Source: Cyclaneusma minus
Lineage: Eukaryota > Ascomycota > Leotiomycetes > Marthamycetales > Marthamycetaceae
DNA: 64,000 bases
Assembly (NCBI GenBank): GCA_037179335.1
Contig: JAKZHN010000006.1
Span: 310,001-374,000, forward strand
Direction of reading: 5' to 3'
Shown here: positions 46,453 through 57,549 of the stretch, piece by piece
Layout: the number at the start of each line of letters is the position of its first letter
How positions within the stretch are numbered: position 1 is the first letter of the stretch
Notes under the pieces: model-generated
Seen by the model: only the letters and a program-made list of their open reading frames with translations
Databases searched by the model: none
What the model was told of the DNA's origin: nothing
Program-made: the position numbers and the translations under genes

Positions 46453-47523
46453 ATGTCTGTCGAAACAGCGCAGAACCCCACTATGAATCAACGATTACAA
46501 TACCCCGGCGCCATGCCGAATTTCCCTTTCCCGTCGCCAGCGGGCCCTTCTTCGCCCCCCGAGACTCCCACCGCAGCAGCATTTACATTTGGTCATCCGC
46601 CAGAAGCAGCTGGAATCCACCATCATGGCGAACCAAGTTTTCCCGACCTTCATTCCAGCCGACAAAACGGCACCATCAGCCCCCTCGGCCACGGTCCACA
46701 CTTCAGCTACAAGCCTTCGGTGCGCCCCGAGGATTTCTCTCCCCGTTCTTCAACATCCTCGTCCTCGTCTGCCACTGGTAGCCCCCCGCGCTCTCTTTCC
46801 TCCGAAGGAAAAAATAGTATTTCGGTAGCAGACACCGAGACACTCGAAATTGATATGAGGAACGGGAATGCGCAACCGACAAGGAGGGTTGTCTCGAGTG
46901 GAAATTTCACAGTCGAGGAAGTGCATAGCAGCGACATAGAACCAGACTCAGACGCCGAACCTCTGGAAATACTACAGCCAGACTACTACGAAGATGCATC
47001 TGAATCAGAACTTTCCCTCAACCACAATATCAACCTCGGCGCTCGTTCCGAATTTCACCACGATGCCGAACACCAATACCGCGACATGGACCCGCACATC
47101 CTCGCAAGCCTCGATTTAGGCGACGAAAATGACCTCGAGCGCGACGAGTTCGTGCGCCAAAGGCGCATGGAAAAGCGCGCGAAGCGCCTCAGCTGCAGCT
47201 CTTTCAAGCGCGATTTTGCGCAAAGTCTGGGATCCGATACTGATCATGAGGATCTGAAGCCTTATGACCCGGCTTATGACCCGGATCAGGTGGGGGCGAG
47301 TGCGAGGAGGATGAGGAGGAAGGTTGGTGATAGGAACAGCCTGTTGTTTGATGATCCGCCGAAGGTGATTCCGGAGCTCGATGAACCAGACAGCTGTATT
47401 GAGGGAGGCGACATTGATGTTGGCCCTCCTGGCGGAGGGGAGGCGTATTTGGAGGCGCAGTGTGTGGATGCTGAGTTGCCCTACTTTTATGTCGGCGATA
47501 CGAGCATGGATATGGATGATTGA
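46453..47523 (+). CDS. Conserved fungal protein of unknown function, acidic, intrinsically disordered N-terminus
   Basis: Single exon of 356 codons beginning ATG 46453 (MSVETAQNPTMNQRL). The first 150 residues are Pro/Ser/His-rich with a Ser run, then 'RRVVSSGNFTVEEVHSSDIE' and an acidic region. Around residues 215-260 lies a basic helical segment 'FVRQRRMEKRAKRLSCSS' followed by 'FKRDFAQSLGSDTDHEDLK' and 'ARRMRRKVGDRNSLLFDDPP', the part that looks conserved and structured. No catalytic motif, signal peptide or membrane segment was seen. The alternation of acidic and basic segments suggests a nuclear or cytosolic regulatory protein, which is only an inference. Confidence 0.7.
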   Translation: MSVETAQNPTMNQRLQYPGAMPNFPFPSPAGPSSPPETPTAAAFTFGHPPEAAGIHHHGEPSFPDLHSSRQNGTISPLGHGPHFSYKPSVRPEDFSPRSSTSSSSSATGSPPRSLSSEGKNSISVADTETLEIDMRNGNAQPTRRVVSSGNFTVEEVHSSDIEPDSDAEPLEILQPDYYEDASESELSLNHNINLGARSEFHHDAEHQYRDMDPHILASLDLGDENDLERDEFVRQRRMEKRAKRLSCSSFKRDFAQSLGSDTDHEDLKPYDPAYDPDQVGASARRMRRKVGDRNSLLFDDPPKVIPELDEPDSCIEGGDIDVGPPGGGEAYLEAQCVDAELPYFYVGDTSMDMDD

Positions 47524-49671
47524 TTGATGATTATGATGATGGATGATGGATGATGATCTTTATGGGAAGCGATATGGATTACGACTTTACGACTACTGAA
47601 TATGACATGGAACGACGACGAGCATTTGGACGCAATAGCGAGGAGACAGCGATGGCCTTGCACCTTTTCGAATCTTTTTGATGGCTTTCAACACAGCATA
47701 GGAGGTTTCATGGCATGGCATATGAAAGCATTTTGGCCTTCTGATGGTTCCCATGGCGGTTTTTTTATGACCTTAGACTTAGACTTGGCGCTCTAGACAG
47801 CCTCGGGAGGCGAATTACGGCTCAGAATCCCAAATGGCTTTGAAGCCACAGTATTGTCCGCCATGCATCTGTCGGTGTGGTTTCGACATTTCCGCAAGGC
47901 ATCTTGTCGCTTCGTCCATGCGCTGGCATGTGGATTTGTTACTTGATAGCTGAGATACCCTTTGGTAGGGTCCTTTCAGGCCGTCTTACGTGCATATTGA
48001 ATACCCTACTGGCAGCTGCCACGCTCATTGATCGCCGTTATGCCAGTCTACTACCCTGCTACTATCTTCAAGGTTTGATGGCTGACGCTGTGTAACTCCA
48101 ATGTCGTGGCAAGGCTGGCGGCATTGGCTGGACAATGGATGAATGGATGTCACGGGTTTGTACGTGTGGCTTGCTGCATGATAGATTGATATTTGATGGT
48201 TGTGGTGGTATGGGTGAGTTGCGTGACATTGAGCTGGGATGAAGTACTCCGGGTTGTGAAAAAGGAGGGGTCTGCGAGCGGTGATCTTTGATGATCTGGA
48301 GGGAATCTTTACGCTGGATGGATTCAGACTATTCATCTTACCCGAGCGACTTGGTTGGGCTTTTCCTAGTAGGTTGTGACATTGTCTTGTTTGTACGTTC
48401 TACATAGTTTCTAGTAACTGGGCTTCAATAATATTCCAGGAACGTGGATACTGGCAATTTGTATACCTCGATTTCAGCCCTTCTTGTCCCACTGTAGTTG
48501 AACATTCAGATTTCTGCCTCATGGCCAATACAAATATAGCCGTGCAGCTCAAGCTCCAACTTTCTTCCCAGTATCGAAGAAATCTAGAATCTAAGAATTC
48601 CGGTATTCTCGGGCTCCGAAAATGCCGCTAGTCTGGCCCCCACAAAACGCCAAGGCTGGAGGAGAACTTGAACCGGAGAAAACACCGCCGTCCGTCACCA
48701 CATATCCTCGCCCTCAGATCCTCTCTCAACCACGTGGGCACCATGAGACTTCGCCCTCGAGCTAATGGACGATCCAGCAACCGGCCTTTCCTATGTAACC
48801 CGAGACTCACCGGTCAGAAACACACAGTCTCGAACAGACAAAATGAGAGTCATGACCTCCAATCAATCTCAACTTCTCAATGCACTGGATGCAACAACAG
48901 CGAATCGCATGCTGCGCAGCAGGCTTGATGACAGGTAGCCCACGCGTTTCCTTCATTTGCGTTCACTCGTTCCTCCTCTCTTGAGTCTAGTCTCACAGCT
49001 TTCGCGTTTTGAATCCCTGAGCTTCTGCAAACGCACAGAAGTCGGTAGATCCGAGCGTCCAGTCCACAGACCTTTCGGCGCGCAAGTACCGGTGCCCGCT
49101 GCGGCGTGGAAGCTTCGAAGCGAAGGTATGCGGAAGGAGGCCTTGCTTTTGTTTATTAAAATGTGCGAAAACGGAGAAGCCTCCGAAGTGCCAAATCTCT
49201 CCATATTGCCCAATGAGATACGACGAACGCCCGGGCGCCCGAGGCCTTGGGTGATTGCGTCAGTCAGTCGAGGGCTTCAAGTGGACGTCAGGGGGTTTTT
49301 AGGGAAGGAGGCCTCACGGAGGTCCTAGAGACCCTGGTACTCTGTTGAATGTTTTGGATGGAGCGAGGAGGTTTCTGGATGTGTAGATCGCGAGGCCATG
49401 GCGGGGCGTGGGCTGTGTGGCAGGGCTGGCTGAGTTGACAGGTGTTGATGACATATCGGGGTGATATATAGGTATAATGTGCTCTACTTATCGCTCTACC
49501 TTGGCTCTCTTTCAGCATAGCACATGTCCGATTTCGAATTTTCGGACTCTCTGACTAGGTCTGGAATGTTGCTGTGAAATTTGAAACAGCACTCTGGGGG
49601 CATCTTCCTTTTCTTCTTCTTTGCTATTCTTTCGTTTCTTGTCGCTCTTTTAAGACTCTTTCACTTTCAAC
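47524..49671. other. Intergenic region, no supported gene
   Basis: About 2.1 kb. Short frames on both strands (for example 48668-48928 and 48957-49328) show no domain, no signal peptide and no convincing splice structure. A GATGATTATGATGATGGATG stretch follows the previous stop. Nothing else was recognised. Confidence 0.5.
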
Positions 49672-51291
49672 ATGTCTATGACAGAGGCTGGGATAGAAGC
49701 TCTGCTCAATGGACCTGCTCTGGCGCCGCCGGCGGGAGTTACGGTTCATTTGGGGACGTACAATGGGACTTTTCATAGTGCCGCATATGTCTTTCCGGGT
49801 GTTACTATGGCACTTGCGACGATATCAGTGTTTATACGTATAAATGCGAAAGCATTTTTAGATCGGAATTTTCTGCTTGAAGACTGTAAGTGATCTACTA
49901 TACTTTGCTTCCCCTGAATCCGTGCTAAAGAGTTACAGGGACAATGCTTATAGCCTGGGTGGTGGGTTCAAGCTATCTACAGATTTCTAGAATGTAGAAA
50001 ATTGACTAGACTGCAGGTGTCGCAAGTAGGTGTTTGGTTACCATCAGTTGAGCTAGGCAGACATGGATTTGGAAACCATCAATGGAACGTCCGAGTCAAA
50101 GACCTCGAGGACTTCCTCCTTGTACGCAAGCCCCTCCATCTTCCCACCCCCTCCCACCACCGCCATCCTCTCAACTGATCCTTTCATCCCTCCACCAGTA
50201 CCTCTACATCGGCGCCATCCTCTACGGCGTCAGCATCTGCCTCATAAAAATCTCCATCCTCCAACAATACCTGCGCGTCTTCCGCGTAACCGGGCGCCGC
50301 GATCTTCTCTTCTGGGCCTGCCACACCATGATCGTCCTCAACGCCGTCTTCTACATCATCTGCATGCTCATCGAAATCTTCTCCTGCAACCCGATTCCAG
50401 CAAACTGGGATGTGCTTATCACAGATGCTAAGTGCATCAACAAGTTTGTGCTGGATGTGGTGACGGCGATTGTCAATACGATTAGCGATTTGATTATTTG
50501 GATTTTGCCACTGCCGACGATCTGGAACTTGCAGATGAATCGGACGAGGAAGATTAGTATTTCGATTATTTTTTCCGCGGGGTTGCTGTGCGTTGCCCTC
50601 TTGCTACATTTCCCCTTATTCTCCGAGCCCAGTCCCAATTTCCAAACGCATTTCCTTGACGAAGACGAAGGGAGTCAGCGGACGGAGTGCTTGAGCGTGT
50701 ACGATTTCCGATACTAACTTGCGTTACAACAACAGAGCATGCGTCGCCTCCGGCATCCGCGTCTACTACGCCTTCCTCCTCGCGCGCTCCACCGACGTAA
50801 CCTGGTACGGCAGTCTCATGGCCGTCATGATCCCCATCGAGCTCTCCCTCGGCATGATCTCCGGCTGCCTCCCCGTCATCCCCAAATTCCTCAAATCCGT
50901 GTGCAGCATCTCCATCCTCTCGTCCGTAAAATCCTCCCTCAAATCATCCGGACAAACGATGAAATCGGGCGGCGGCACCAAACAGGGGACGGTGAAGGAT
51001 TTTGAACGGTTTTTGGATACGGCGAGGGGGAATAGGAAGGAGAGGAGGAAGAGCTATGGCAGGATGCCGGAGAGTCCGGGGATTGAACTTGAGTTGGGGA
51101 TGGGGGCCGGGTGGGGGACGAGTGGGAAGGTCGAGGCGGTGAAGGTTGGCGAGAGGGAGCCGTTGGGGTTGGAGGAAATGAATGAGGAGGAGGAGAGGGG
51201 GAGGGTGAAGAAACAGGGGAGTATGGAGGGGGTTATTAGGGTGGTTAGTGTGGTGGATGTGAAAAGGAGTCGCTCGACGAAGAGGACTTGA
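49672..51291 (+). CDS. Integral membrane protein of the fungal rhodopsin-fold (Pth11-related) family
   Basis: Five exons, 49672-49885, 49939-49993, 50061-50121, 50199-50587 and 50736-51291, all GT-AG, joining in frame to 424 aa. The first membrane helix is 'AAYVFPGVTMALATISVFIR'. 'LEDWTMLIAW' matches the family's DDW motif after helix 1, and 'GFGNHQWNV' matches the G-L-G-x-H element. Further helices include 'LYIGAILYGVSICLIKISIL', 'MIVLNAVFYIICMLIEIF', 'CINKFVLDVVTAIVNTI' (then SDLIIWILPLP), 'ISIIFSAGLLACVASGI' and 'YGSLMAVMIPIELSLGMISG'. The cytosolic tail is Lys/Arg/Glu-rich. Related proteins act as surface sensors or GPCR-like receptors; this one has no CFEM domain. Exons 2 and 3 are short and were fixed by frame and motif, so they are the least certain part. 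Confidence 0.82.
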
Positions 51292-51480
51292 TGATTATTC
51301 TAGATACCTGGGCTGGAAGGATCTTGTCGGGGGTTTTTCGATTCTTTGGGAATGGGTTGGACAGTGGGCGGGCTGAGGTACCTGATACCGGGGCTAAATA
51401 TGGCTGGATTTCGATGTATAACCACTGTCTAACCACAGCACCCACTACAAGTCACAAAATCCTCCCCACTAGCACCCGTA

Positions 51481-52630
51481 CCTTAGCGGAGCGGGGGGGT
51501 GAAAAAAAAACGGTTCAACAACTTCGACAACCGTTTTAAACTTTCCAAGGTGAAAGACCCTTTATGGATGGTTCAGAACCTTTTAACCGTTAAAAGATTT
51601 GTAATTATATTACCGTTTTTAAGGTTCAAAACCACCAATACCTAGTATTTGTTTATTTTTCAAGTTTATTATTACACTACTTTATTCTATCCAGCTCCAG
51701 CTCCAATTTCCAGCCTTTAGCACCCACCAGCTCCAACTCCAGCGCAGCAGCTCCACTAGTTTCCAGCCTCCAGTCTCCGGCTCCAGCTCCAGCTTCAGCT
51801 TCAGCCTCCAGCCTCTATTACCCACCAGCTCCAGCTCCAGCAGCTCCAGCTCCAGCCTTCAGCTCCAGCTTTAATTTCAGCAGCTTTAGCGCATATGTAT
51901 TAATGTCCGGAGAGGCAGCCTGGCATGCGCTATGGCAAAGGCGAGGGCGAGGGCGAGAATAAGGGTAAGGGCCTGGCATACACTCATAATTAGCATAATA
52001 TAAACAAACAGCGCGGGGACTTTTAACATGCGCTATAGCGCGCGCAAAGCTGGACATAAAGCTGCAGCTGAAGCTGGAGCTGGAGCTGGAGCTGGAGCTG
52101 GAGCTGAAGCTGGAAAAGGCTGGAGGCTGAAGCTGGAGATGGAGTTGCTGCGCTGAAGCTGGAGCTGGAGGCTGGAGGCTGGAGGCTGGAGGCTGGAGGC
52201 TGGAGGCTGGAGGCTGGAGGCTGGAGGCTGGAGGCTGGAGGCTGAAGATTGGAGCTGCTGCTGGAGCTGGAGCTGGAGCTGGAGCTTAAGGCTTAAAATT
52301 GGAGCTTAAGGCTTGGGGTTGGAGGTAGAGCTGGAGGTAGAGCTGGAGCTAATTGGAAAGCACGTATAGAAACTACAGCTTAAGGCTTGAAATTAGAGCT
52401 TAAAGCTTAAAGTTGGAGCTAAAGCTTGGAACTAAAGGCTGGAGGCTGGAGGCTGGAGCTAAAGCTAGAGCTGGAGCTGGCAATTTTGAATACGGTTAGA
52501 AATGGTTAAAAACAGTTGAAATTAAATAACGGTTATAATAATTATAATAGTTTTTAAGGTTTTTAACGGTATTTTTAGTTTCAAACCATTCATAAACCGT
52601 TTTTTCTTACCCCCCCCCGCTCCGCTAAGG
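51481..52630. mobile_element. 1150-bp foldback (inverted-arm) transposable element with TA target duplication
   Basis: Both ends read CCTTAGCGGAGCGGGGGG inward, followed by a homopurine A tract and CGGTT. Imperfect inverted similarity continues for roughly 150-200 bp (GGATGGTT, ACCGTTAAAA, TTTTTAAGG on one arm and their complements on the other). TA flanks both sides (51479-51480 and 52631-52632). The inner arms are minisatellite-like and also inverted: CAGCTC-rich at about 51690-51890 and GAGCTGG/GGAGGCT-rich at about 52060-52480, with a spacer of about 170 bp between. No transposase frame. Insertion into the ribonuclease gene, with the host frame resuming exactly one TA later, proves it moved. 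TA duplication fits Tc1/mariner-type mobilisation; the helper is unknown. Confidence 0.9.
52160..52242. repeat. GGAGGCT minisatellite in the right arm of the foldback element
   Basis: Around ten to twelve near-perfect head-to-tail 7-bp units (GGAGGCT) within a longer GAGCTG-rich tract. Confidence 0.85.
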
Positions 52631-53105
52631 TATGCGTCACCACTCCAGCCAACTCCCCATCCGTATTAAACACCACTCTATCCGGTCCCGGGCTACCTCC
52701 GGTATACACATGATAACTCTTCAATATCGGACTATTGGTAGTTTTCAAAATTTCCCATCAGTTTGCCGCTCTGGTTCCCAATTCCAGAATTTCCAGAATC
52801 AGAATCCTGAAGATAGGTATGAAGAATGTCGGAGGAACGTACAATTCTTCATAAGGACCTGATACGTAAAACTTAATGCCTTCGTAGTTGTTTTCAGCGT
52901 GTGGATAGCAGTTGGTGCCGACTTCGGTGGAGGATTGGTAGGCGGTGTAGCCGCGCGAAACGGCGGCTGTTACGTCGGATTGGTAGTAGCAGGTGCTGCC
53001 GCAGGTGTAGGCGCAGGATGCTTTTGTTTTGAGCGGGGAGGGTGACACGGGGAGGGCGAGGATGAGGGGTGTGAGGCGGAGGGGGAGGAGGAGGTTGAAA
53101 ATCAT

Positions 53106-54113
53106 TGTGACGATCCGAGCTGTGTGTTTGTGATTTCTAGGTAGGAGCAGGAATTGGCGGAGGAGACGGGCTGTTTCTGACTTCTGAGGACCGACAGGCA
53201 GGATGATATTGAGAGCTGGATGAATCTGAAAAGAAGAGCAGAGACGTTTATATAGGTACTCGATCTTAACATCGGGGTATTGCTTTTGACGTGCAAGTTC
53301 ACAAGTATCTGTGATTGAGTAAGCTAACCGCCCAAGGCCCAAAGGACCTCCGTCAGTGGTCACATCGCCATCCGAACGGCAATTCATTAGGTATCCAAAC
53401 CCGATGCCGTGGTCCGTTCGAGGTCAGCGAGAGGTTAGCAAAGATCAGATAGACGCAACTTTCCCGCACAGTCATCAGCCAATGCGTCGGGCCAGTTTTC
53501 CTTGCATTAGCTGGTATTGAACAAAGCTACCGCAGCCACCCGCAGTCGCCTAACCTTGTTCGTGCGAACATGTAGTATCCAACGACAGTAGAGGGCCGCG
53601 CAACGTGTCCGTGACATCAATTACGAAGCTCCAGTCGGAGGCCGATGAGGCAAAATTTTTGATGCTCAAGTTGACCATGAGAAATGCGCGCCAGGAAGCC
53701 TATGGCCGGGCTGTGATACCGTTCTCGCTTGCCACTGGCCTGCTGGCATTGCCATATCTCCTAGCTGACCTCGGCCCTGGGTGGTTCCACTAACACTTTT
53801 TGTTCGACAGTAACATCATCCATTCCGTGAGACTGTGAATACCCTGGAAAGGTCGATAATACTTGGAGTTGTCTTTGTCTATCGTCCATGTCATGCCATG
53901 TCCCTAACTCCATACAAACCACATCCAACAAAATAGGACGAGGGCGACATAAACTTCAGAACAAAGCTCTCGAGAAACCAAAACATCACGATAGGAATGA
54001 TTGGTCAGACAGAATGATTTTCATTGAATCGTTCTGATCGAAGACAACTATGTACATATGCCTATCTACTCATCAACGATCGTGCTGCTCGTTCCTTTCC
54101 AAACTAATATCAT
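53106..54113. other. RNase promoter and catalase 3' flank, no supported gene
   Basis: About 1 kb. A 62-codon open frame at 53605-53793 begins with GTG, has a hydrophobic C-terminal half and no recognised domain; it may be a relic. Nothing else was seen. Confidence 0.45.
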
Positions 54114-55820
54114 CTAGGCCTTCACACCATTCGAGCCATTGCTGGCAGTCTCAATATGGCTACCTTTCGTCGGCGCTCCATTGTTAGGAGAAATGCTCAA
54201 GCTCACACCCTTCATGTTATTCGCCATCCTGTACTCGTCACTCTTCGTCATTCCATTGTGCGTTCCACTGAACCTCATGTTCGTAATATCCGCATATCCC
54301 TGCACACCAGTGGCCTTCTCCAGCCTCTCAGCCAAATCCTTGTTGACATGTCTGAAGATGGCAATCTGGCGCTTGATAATCTCCTTGTCCTTGCAGTTCG
54401 CCATGTGTCCAGATACGTTGTTGACGAATCGCTCCTTGGCGCCGTCGTCGAAGACTTTCTCCCACAGGGCGCGGGGGGCGTTGAAGTCTTCTTCGCGGAT
54501 CTCCGAGAGGAAGGAGACGGCATTGCCGGTGAATTGGCCGTGTAGCTTGTCCAGGTTGACGCTGCGGTCGCGGAAGGAGATGGGCTCGATAGACGAGATA
54601 TAGTTGGGACGCGAGCCCTGGTTGAAGAAGGCCATGCTGCCATCGCGCTGGAAGTTGGCCATGCGGTAGTTGGTGCGTGGCGCATTGACGGGCAATTGCT
54701 GGTAGTTGACGCCGACACGGTGGCGATGTGCGTCTGGGTAGGAGAACAGACGGGACTGGAAGACGGGGTCGGCGGAGGGCTCGATACCGGGGACCATGTG
54801 TGCTGGGTTGTAGGCGACTTGCTCGATCTCGGCGAAGTAGTTGCGTGCGTTCTCGTTGAGCTCGAACTCGCCGACTTTGCGGAGAGGGAAGTCCTTGTGA
54901 GGCCAGATGTGGGTGAGATCAAAGACGTTGATCTTCTTCTTCTCCCATAGCTCTTCGGCTTCCTTGGCGGACATGGTCTGCACTTCAAGACTCCACTTGG
55001 GGAAGTCGCCCTTCTCGATGGCGCCGTAAAGATCCTTCTGGGAGTAGTCAGGGCCGTAGTTGGCAGAGTCCTCCTGAGTGATGAACTTGGTGCCTTGCTG
55101 AGAGATCATGTGGAACTGACAGTAGACCCACTCGCCCTGCTTGTTGACAAGCTTGACAGTGTGTCCGAGGTAACCATGCATGTGGCGGTAACCATCTGGA
55201 ATACCTCGGTCACCCATAAGGATCATAACTTGATGGATGGACTCGGGGTTCTGCGAGAGGTAGTCCCAGAACATGGTCGAGTCATCAGCAGAAGTCAGAT
55301 GTGTTGAGGGGTCTCGCTTCTGGGTGTGAATGAAGTGAGGGAACTTGGCTGGGTCTCTCAAGAAGAAGACGGGAGTGTTGTTGGCCACGAGATCCCAGTT
55401 ACCCTCCTCGGTCTTGAACTTAACGGAGAATCCTCGAGGATCACGGGCACAATCGTGCGAGCCAGACTCGCCACCGACAGTTGAGAATCGTACAGTGATG
55501 GGACACTCCTTGCCCTCCTTAAACATATCTGCGAGACACAGATCCTCCAAGCTGTTTGTAGTCCTGTATACACCGTGGGCACCGCTACCCTTGGCGTGGA
55601 CGACACGCTCGGGAATACGCTCGCGGTCGAAGTGGCTCAGAAGGTCGATGAGGTGGAAGTCCTGCAACAGAAGAGGACCATTCTCGCCGACTCGCTGGGC
55701 TTCGTATGGATGTGGCATAGGAACGCCATTGCTGGTTGTGTAGACAACCTCTTCGGAGGTTGCGTTTCTATCATCTTGATAGTTGCGGTATTGGTCACCA
55801 ACAGCCTTTGTGGAAGCCAT
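54114..55820 (-). CDS. Catalase (haem, monofunctional, without signal peptide)
   Basis: Intronless, 568 aa, start ATG 55820. The catalase core is complete: catalytic His75 in 'ERVVHAKGSGAHG', Ser114 in 'RFSTVGGESGS', catalytic Asn148 in 'WDLVANNTPVFFLRD', and the haem-ligand Tyr361 in 'SRLFSYPDAHRHR'. There is no N-terminal signal peptide and no clear C-terminal SKL-type peroxisomal signal (it ends NGVKA), so a cytosolic enzyme is likely. It decomposes hydrogen peroxide. The length fits small-subunit catalases, with a hydrophilic C-terminal extension (about residues 500-568) containing 'YADITNMRFSGTHNGM'. A TATATAA box lies about 110 bp upstream of the start. Confidence 0.96.
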   Translation of the reverse strand: MASTKAVGDQYRNYQDDRNATSEEVVYTTSNGVPMPHPYEAQRVGENGPLLLQDFHLIDLLSHFDRERIPERVVHAKGSGAHGVYRTTNSLEDLCLADMFKEGKECPITVRFSTVGGESGSHDCARDPRGFSVKFKTEEGNWDLVANNTPVFFLRDPAKFPHFIHTQKRDPSTHLTSADDSTMFWDYLSQNPESIHQVMILMGDRGIPDGYRHMHGYLGHTVKLVNKQGEWVYCQFHMISQQGTKFITQEDSANYGPDYSQKDLYGAIEKGDFPKWSLEVQTMSAKEAEELWEKKKINVFDLTHIWPHKDFPLRKVGEFELNENARNYFAEIEQVAYNPAHMVPGIEPSADPVFQSRLFSYPDAHRHRVGVNYQQLPVNAPRTNYRMANFQRDGSMAFFNQGSRPNYISSIEPISFRDRSVNLDKLHGQFTGNAVSFLSEIREEDFNAPRALWEKVFDDGAKERFVNNVSGHMANCKDKEIIKRQIAIFRHVNKDLAERLEKATGVQGYADITNMRFSGTHNGMTKSDEYRMANNMKGVSLSISPNNGAPTKGSHIETASNGSNGVKA

Positions 55821-57549
55821 GTTGGAGATTTCAGTGGGGTGATTGAGATGTGGTGTAGAGGATTGTTGTCTGAATGTTCAATATGAACTTCGATGTACAA
55901 GACCAGATCATTGAGCTTCGAAGCACTTGGTTATATAGGATTCGCCCCCCGCATTACCAACTACCGGGACTGATGATCTCACCATGGTAATCGTGGAGCT
56001 TGTGATTGGCGTAAAAGAGCTCCGTGTTCCTCCTAAACACAACCTTTCCTCTTCCTGGACTTAGAAAGTGTGCCACCCGGGTGAAGCTGCTGTGGTATCG
56101 CAATGCCTGGACCAATTGCGTTGTGGTTACGTAGTCGTACTAGGTTCGCCGCTACTAGCCCAAAGTCAAATGGAGCTCGATGCGATGCTACCCGGGTAGA
56201 ACAAAGAAAAATGTTTGGAAATCAGGGACCAGACGTGAAAGGAAAAGAAGAGAATGAGTTTGAGGCGTATGATTCTAGGGATCACCAGCCTTGGCATCGC
56301 CATCATTAGCCACCTAAGTCGCCACATAATCAACTCCATTCCATTCTCTTGCTCAAGTCGGCATTGATCGAAGCAAACTATCTTCGACATTGGAAAGGTT
56401 TGAGCACTTCAGGAAAGTAACGAGCTTGTCCTGAGTAGTACTCATGCTGTGCGAACAACCTGGCAGCTATATATGCCGTGCTTTCTGCCGTGTGGTTTCC
56501 CTTGTACTTTGACCGACAAAAGTGATGCAGAGCGTAGCTTAGCTGGCCTTCAAACCTCGAATAGGTTAGCCACTTGGCTAGCTGCCGCTACCAGTCTTTG
56601 GAAGCCATCGTATTCGTGTGCCTCGAGGAAGGTCTAGAATTGAAAAGATGCGTAAGAGACACGTGGTTTGAGAAGCAGCCCTATGGATATTCGCCCCCAC
56701 GAGCTTACCATCCCTCAGAGTGATTCGCCATCCGGAAGGACCCGAGGAATACAAAGTACACGAATGCCGAGTCACAGATTGGTTGCGTTTCATGTTATCA
56801 CCAAGCAGCTTCGTGTAACACACCCTAAGTCTCCGTTTGACATGTTCGCCGTCTGGGAAAGCTGTTGCTGATGAAACCAAAGCGTTGGAGATGCAGAAAG
56901 GTGTATGAATCATTGACATTCGAGTTGAGGTGTAAATGAAGACCCGCCACCTGGCGATAGAACACTCAGCTCCAATCCAGTCCGTGACTCAGACTCTCGG
57001 CAGACAACTGAATGAACGAAGGAGCAATATTTTCGGTTTGTCTTGGTCCTGGTGATTCCTCGCCGATCAGAGCTTCGAGCATCGCACCAGCAATGGTGGC
57101 GCTGCCGGCGCCTTTGCGGGATTTCGTGATGGTTCCGACGATCGGCGCCGAGCGGTTTGTTGGGATATATGGATATGCTTCATAGTAGGCGGTTGAAAGG
57201 CGGTTTGAGTTTCTCTACTCCTTTCGATGGACATGACGGCTGTGATGGCGTGGACTGGATGGCGAGAGATTCGATGTTGTGAACAATTGAAACTGCGGGG
57301 CAGCGGAAAAGCCATGTTGGCCTCGGGACTGAGCGGGATCTTCGGGCTTTACATTTCCCGATCCGCCATTTCGGGCTCCGGTCGCCCCTCGACCCGACTT
57401 ACCAGACTTTCAAGCCACGACTATGCCAACTTTTGATGTCTTATAGCTTGAATACTGGGGATTTCAGCTCTAAAAGCAGGTCTTAGATCCTGTTATTACA
57501 ATGTACTCGTTGCTGTATAGGGAAGGCTAACTACATGTGCCGCTGAAGG
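55821..57549. other. Catalase upstream region and flank, no supported gene
   Basis: About 1.7 kb. Apart from the TATA box, short frames on both strands carry no recognised domain. No tRNA was identified; a partial A-box-like stretch near 56525 lacks a matching B box and arms. Confidence 0.5.
55931..55937 (-). promoter_or_regulatory. TATA box of the catalase gene
   Basis: TATATAA on the minus strand, 111 bp before the catalase start codon, a usual position for a fungal TATA box with a leader of about 70-80 nt. Confidence 0.55.

Larger units (their letters stand above)
51429..53105 (-). pseudogene. Secreted T1/N1-type guanyl-specific ribonuclease gene interrupted by a foldback element
   Basis: Start ATG 53105 encodes a hydrophobic signal peptide (MIFNLLLPLRLTPLILALP). 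Exon 53105-52843 joins to 52731-52631 across a 111-nt GT-AG intron; the gene continues, past the insertion at 51481-52630, at 51478-51429. The mature part matches RNase T1: 'CAYTCGSTCYY', the Tyr/His pair in 'CYPHAENNYEG', the Glu in 'SGPYEE', the Arg in 'GGSPGPDRVVF' and the His in 'GVVTHT', so all five active-site residues are present. The element enters one codon after that Thr-His pair. The family's last disulphide Cys and the stop lie on the far side, in frame if the element and one TA are skipped. As it stands, translation would run into the element and end there, without the final Cys. Probably inactivated recently, as the rest has no other lesion. Confidence 0.85.

Noticed and set aside
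51818..52057. Open frame within the foldback element
   Set aside because: Produced by the CAGCTC-type minisatellite and spacer; it is not a transposase.
53605..53793. 62-codon frame with a hydrophobic end
   Set aside because: Starts with GTG, has no family resemblance, and lies in a gene flank.
54275..54988. 237-codon minus-strand frame inside the catalase gene
   Set aside because: It is an alternate frame of the catalase coding sequence, rich in Ser/Thr/Pro/Arg from GC-biased codons.
56520..56600. tRNA-like A-box stretch (GCGTAGCTTAGCTGG)
   Set aside because: No matching B box (GGTTCRANYCC) at the right distance and no cloverleaf arms.
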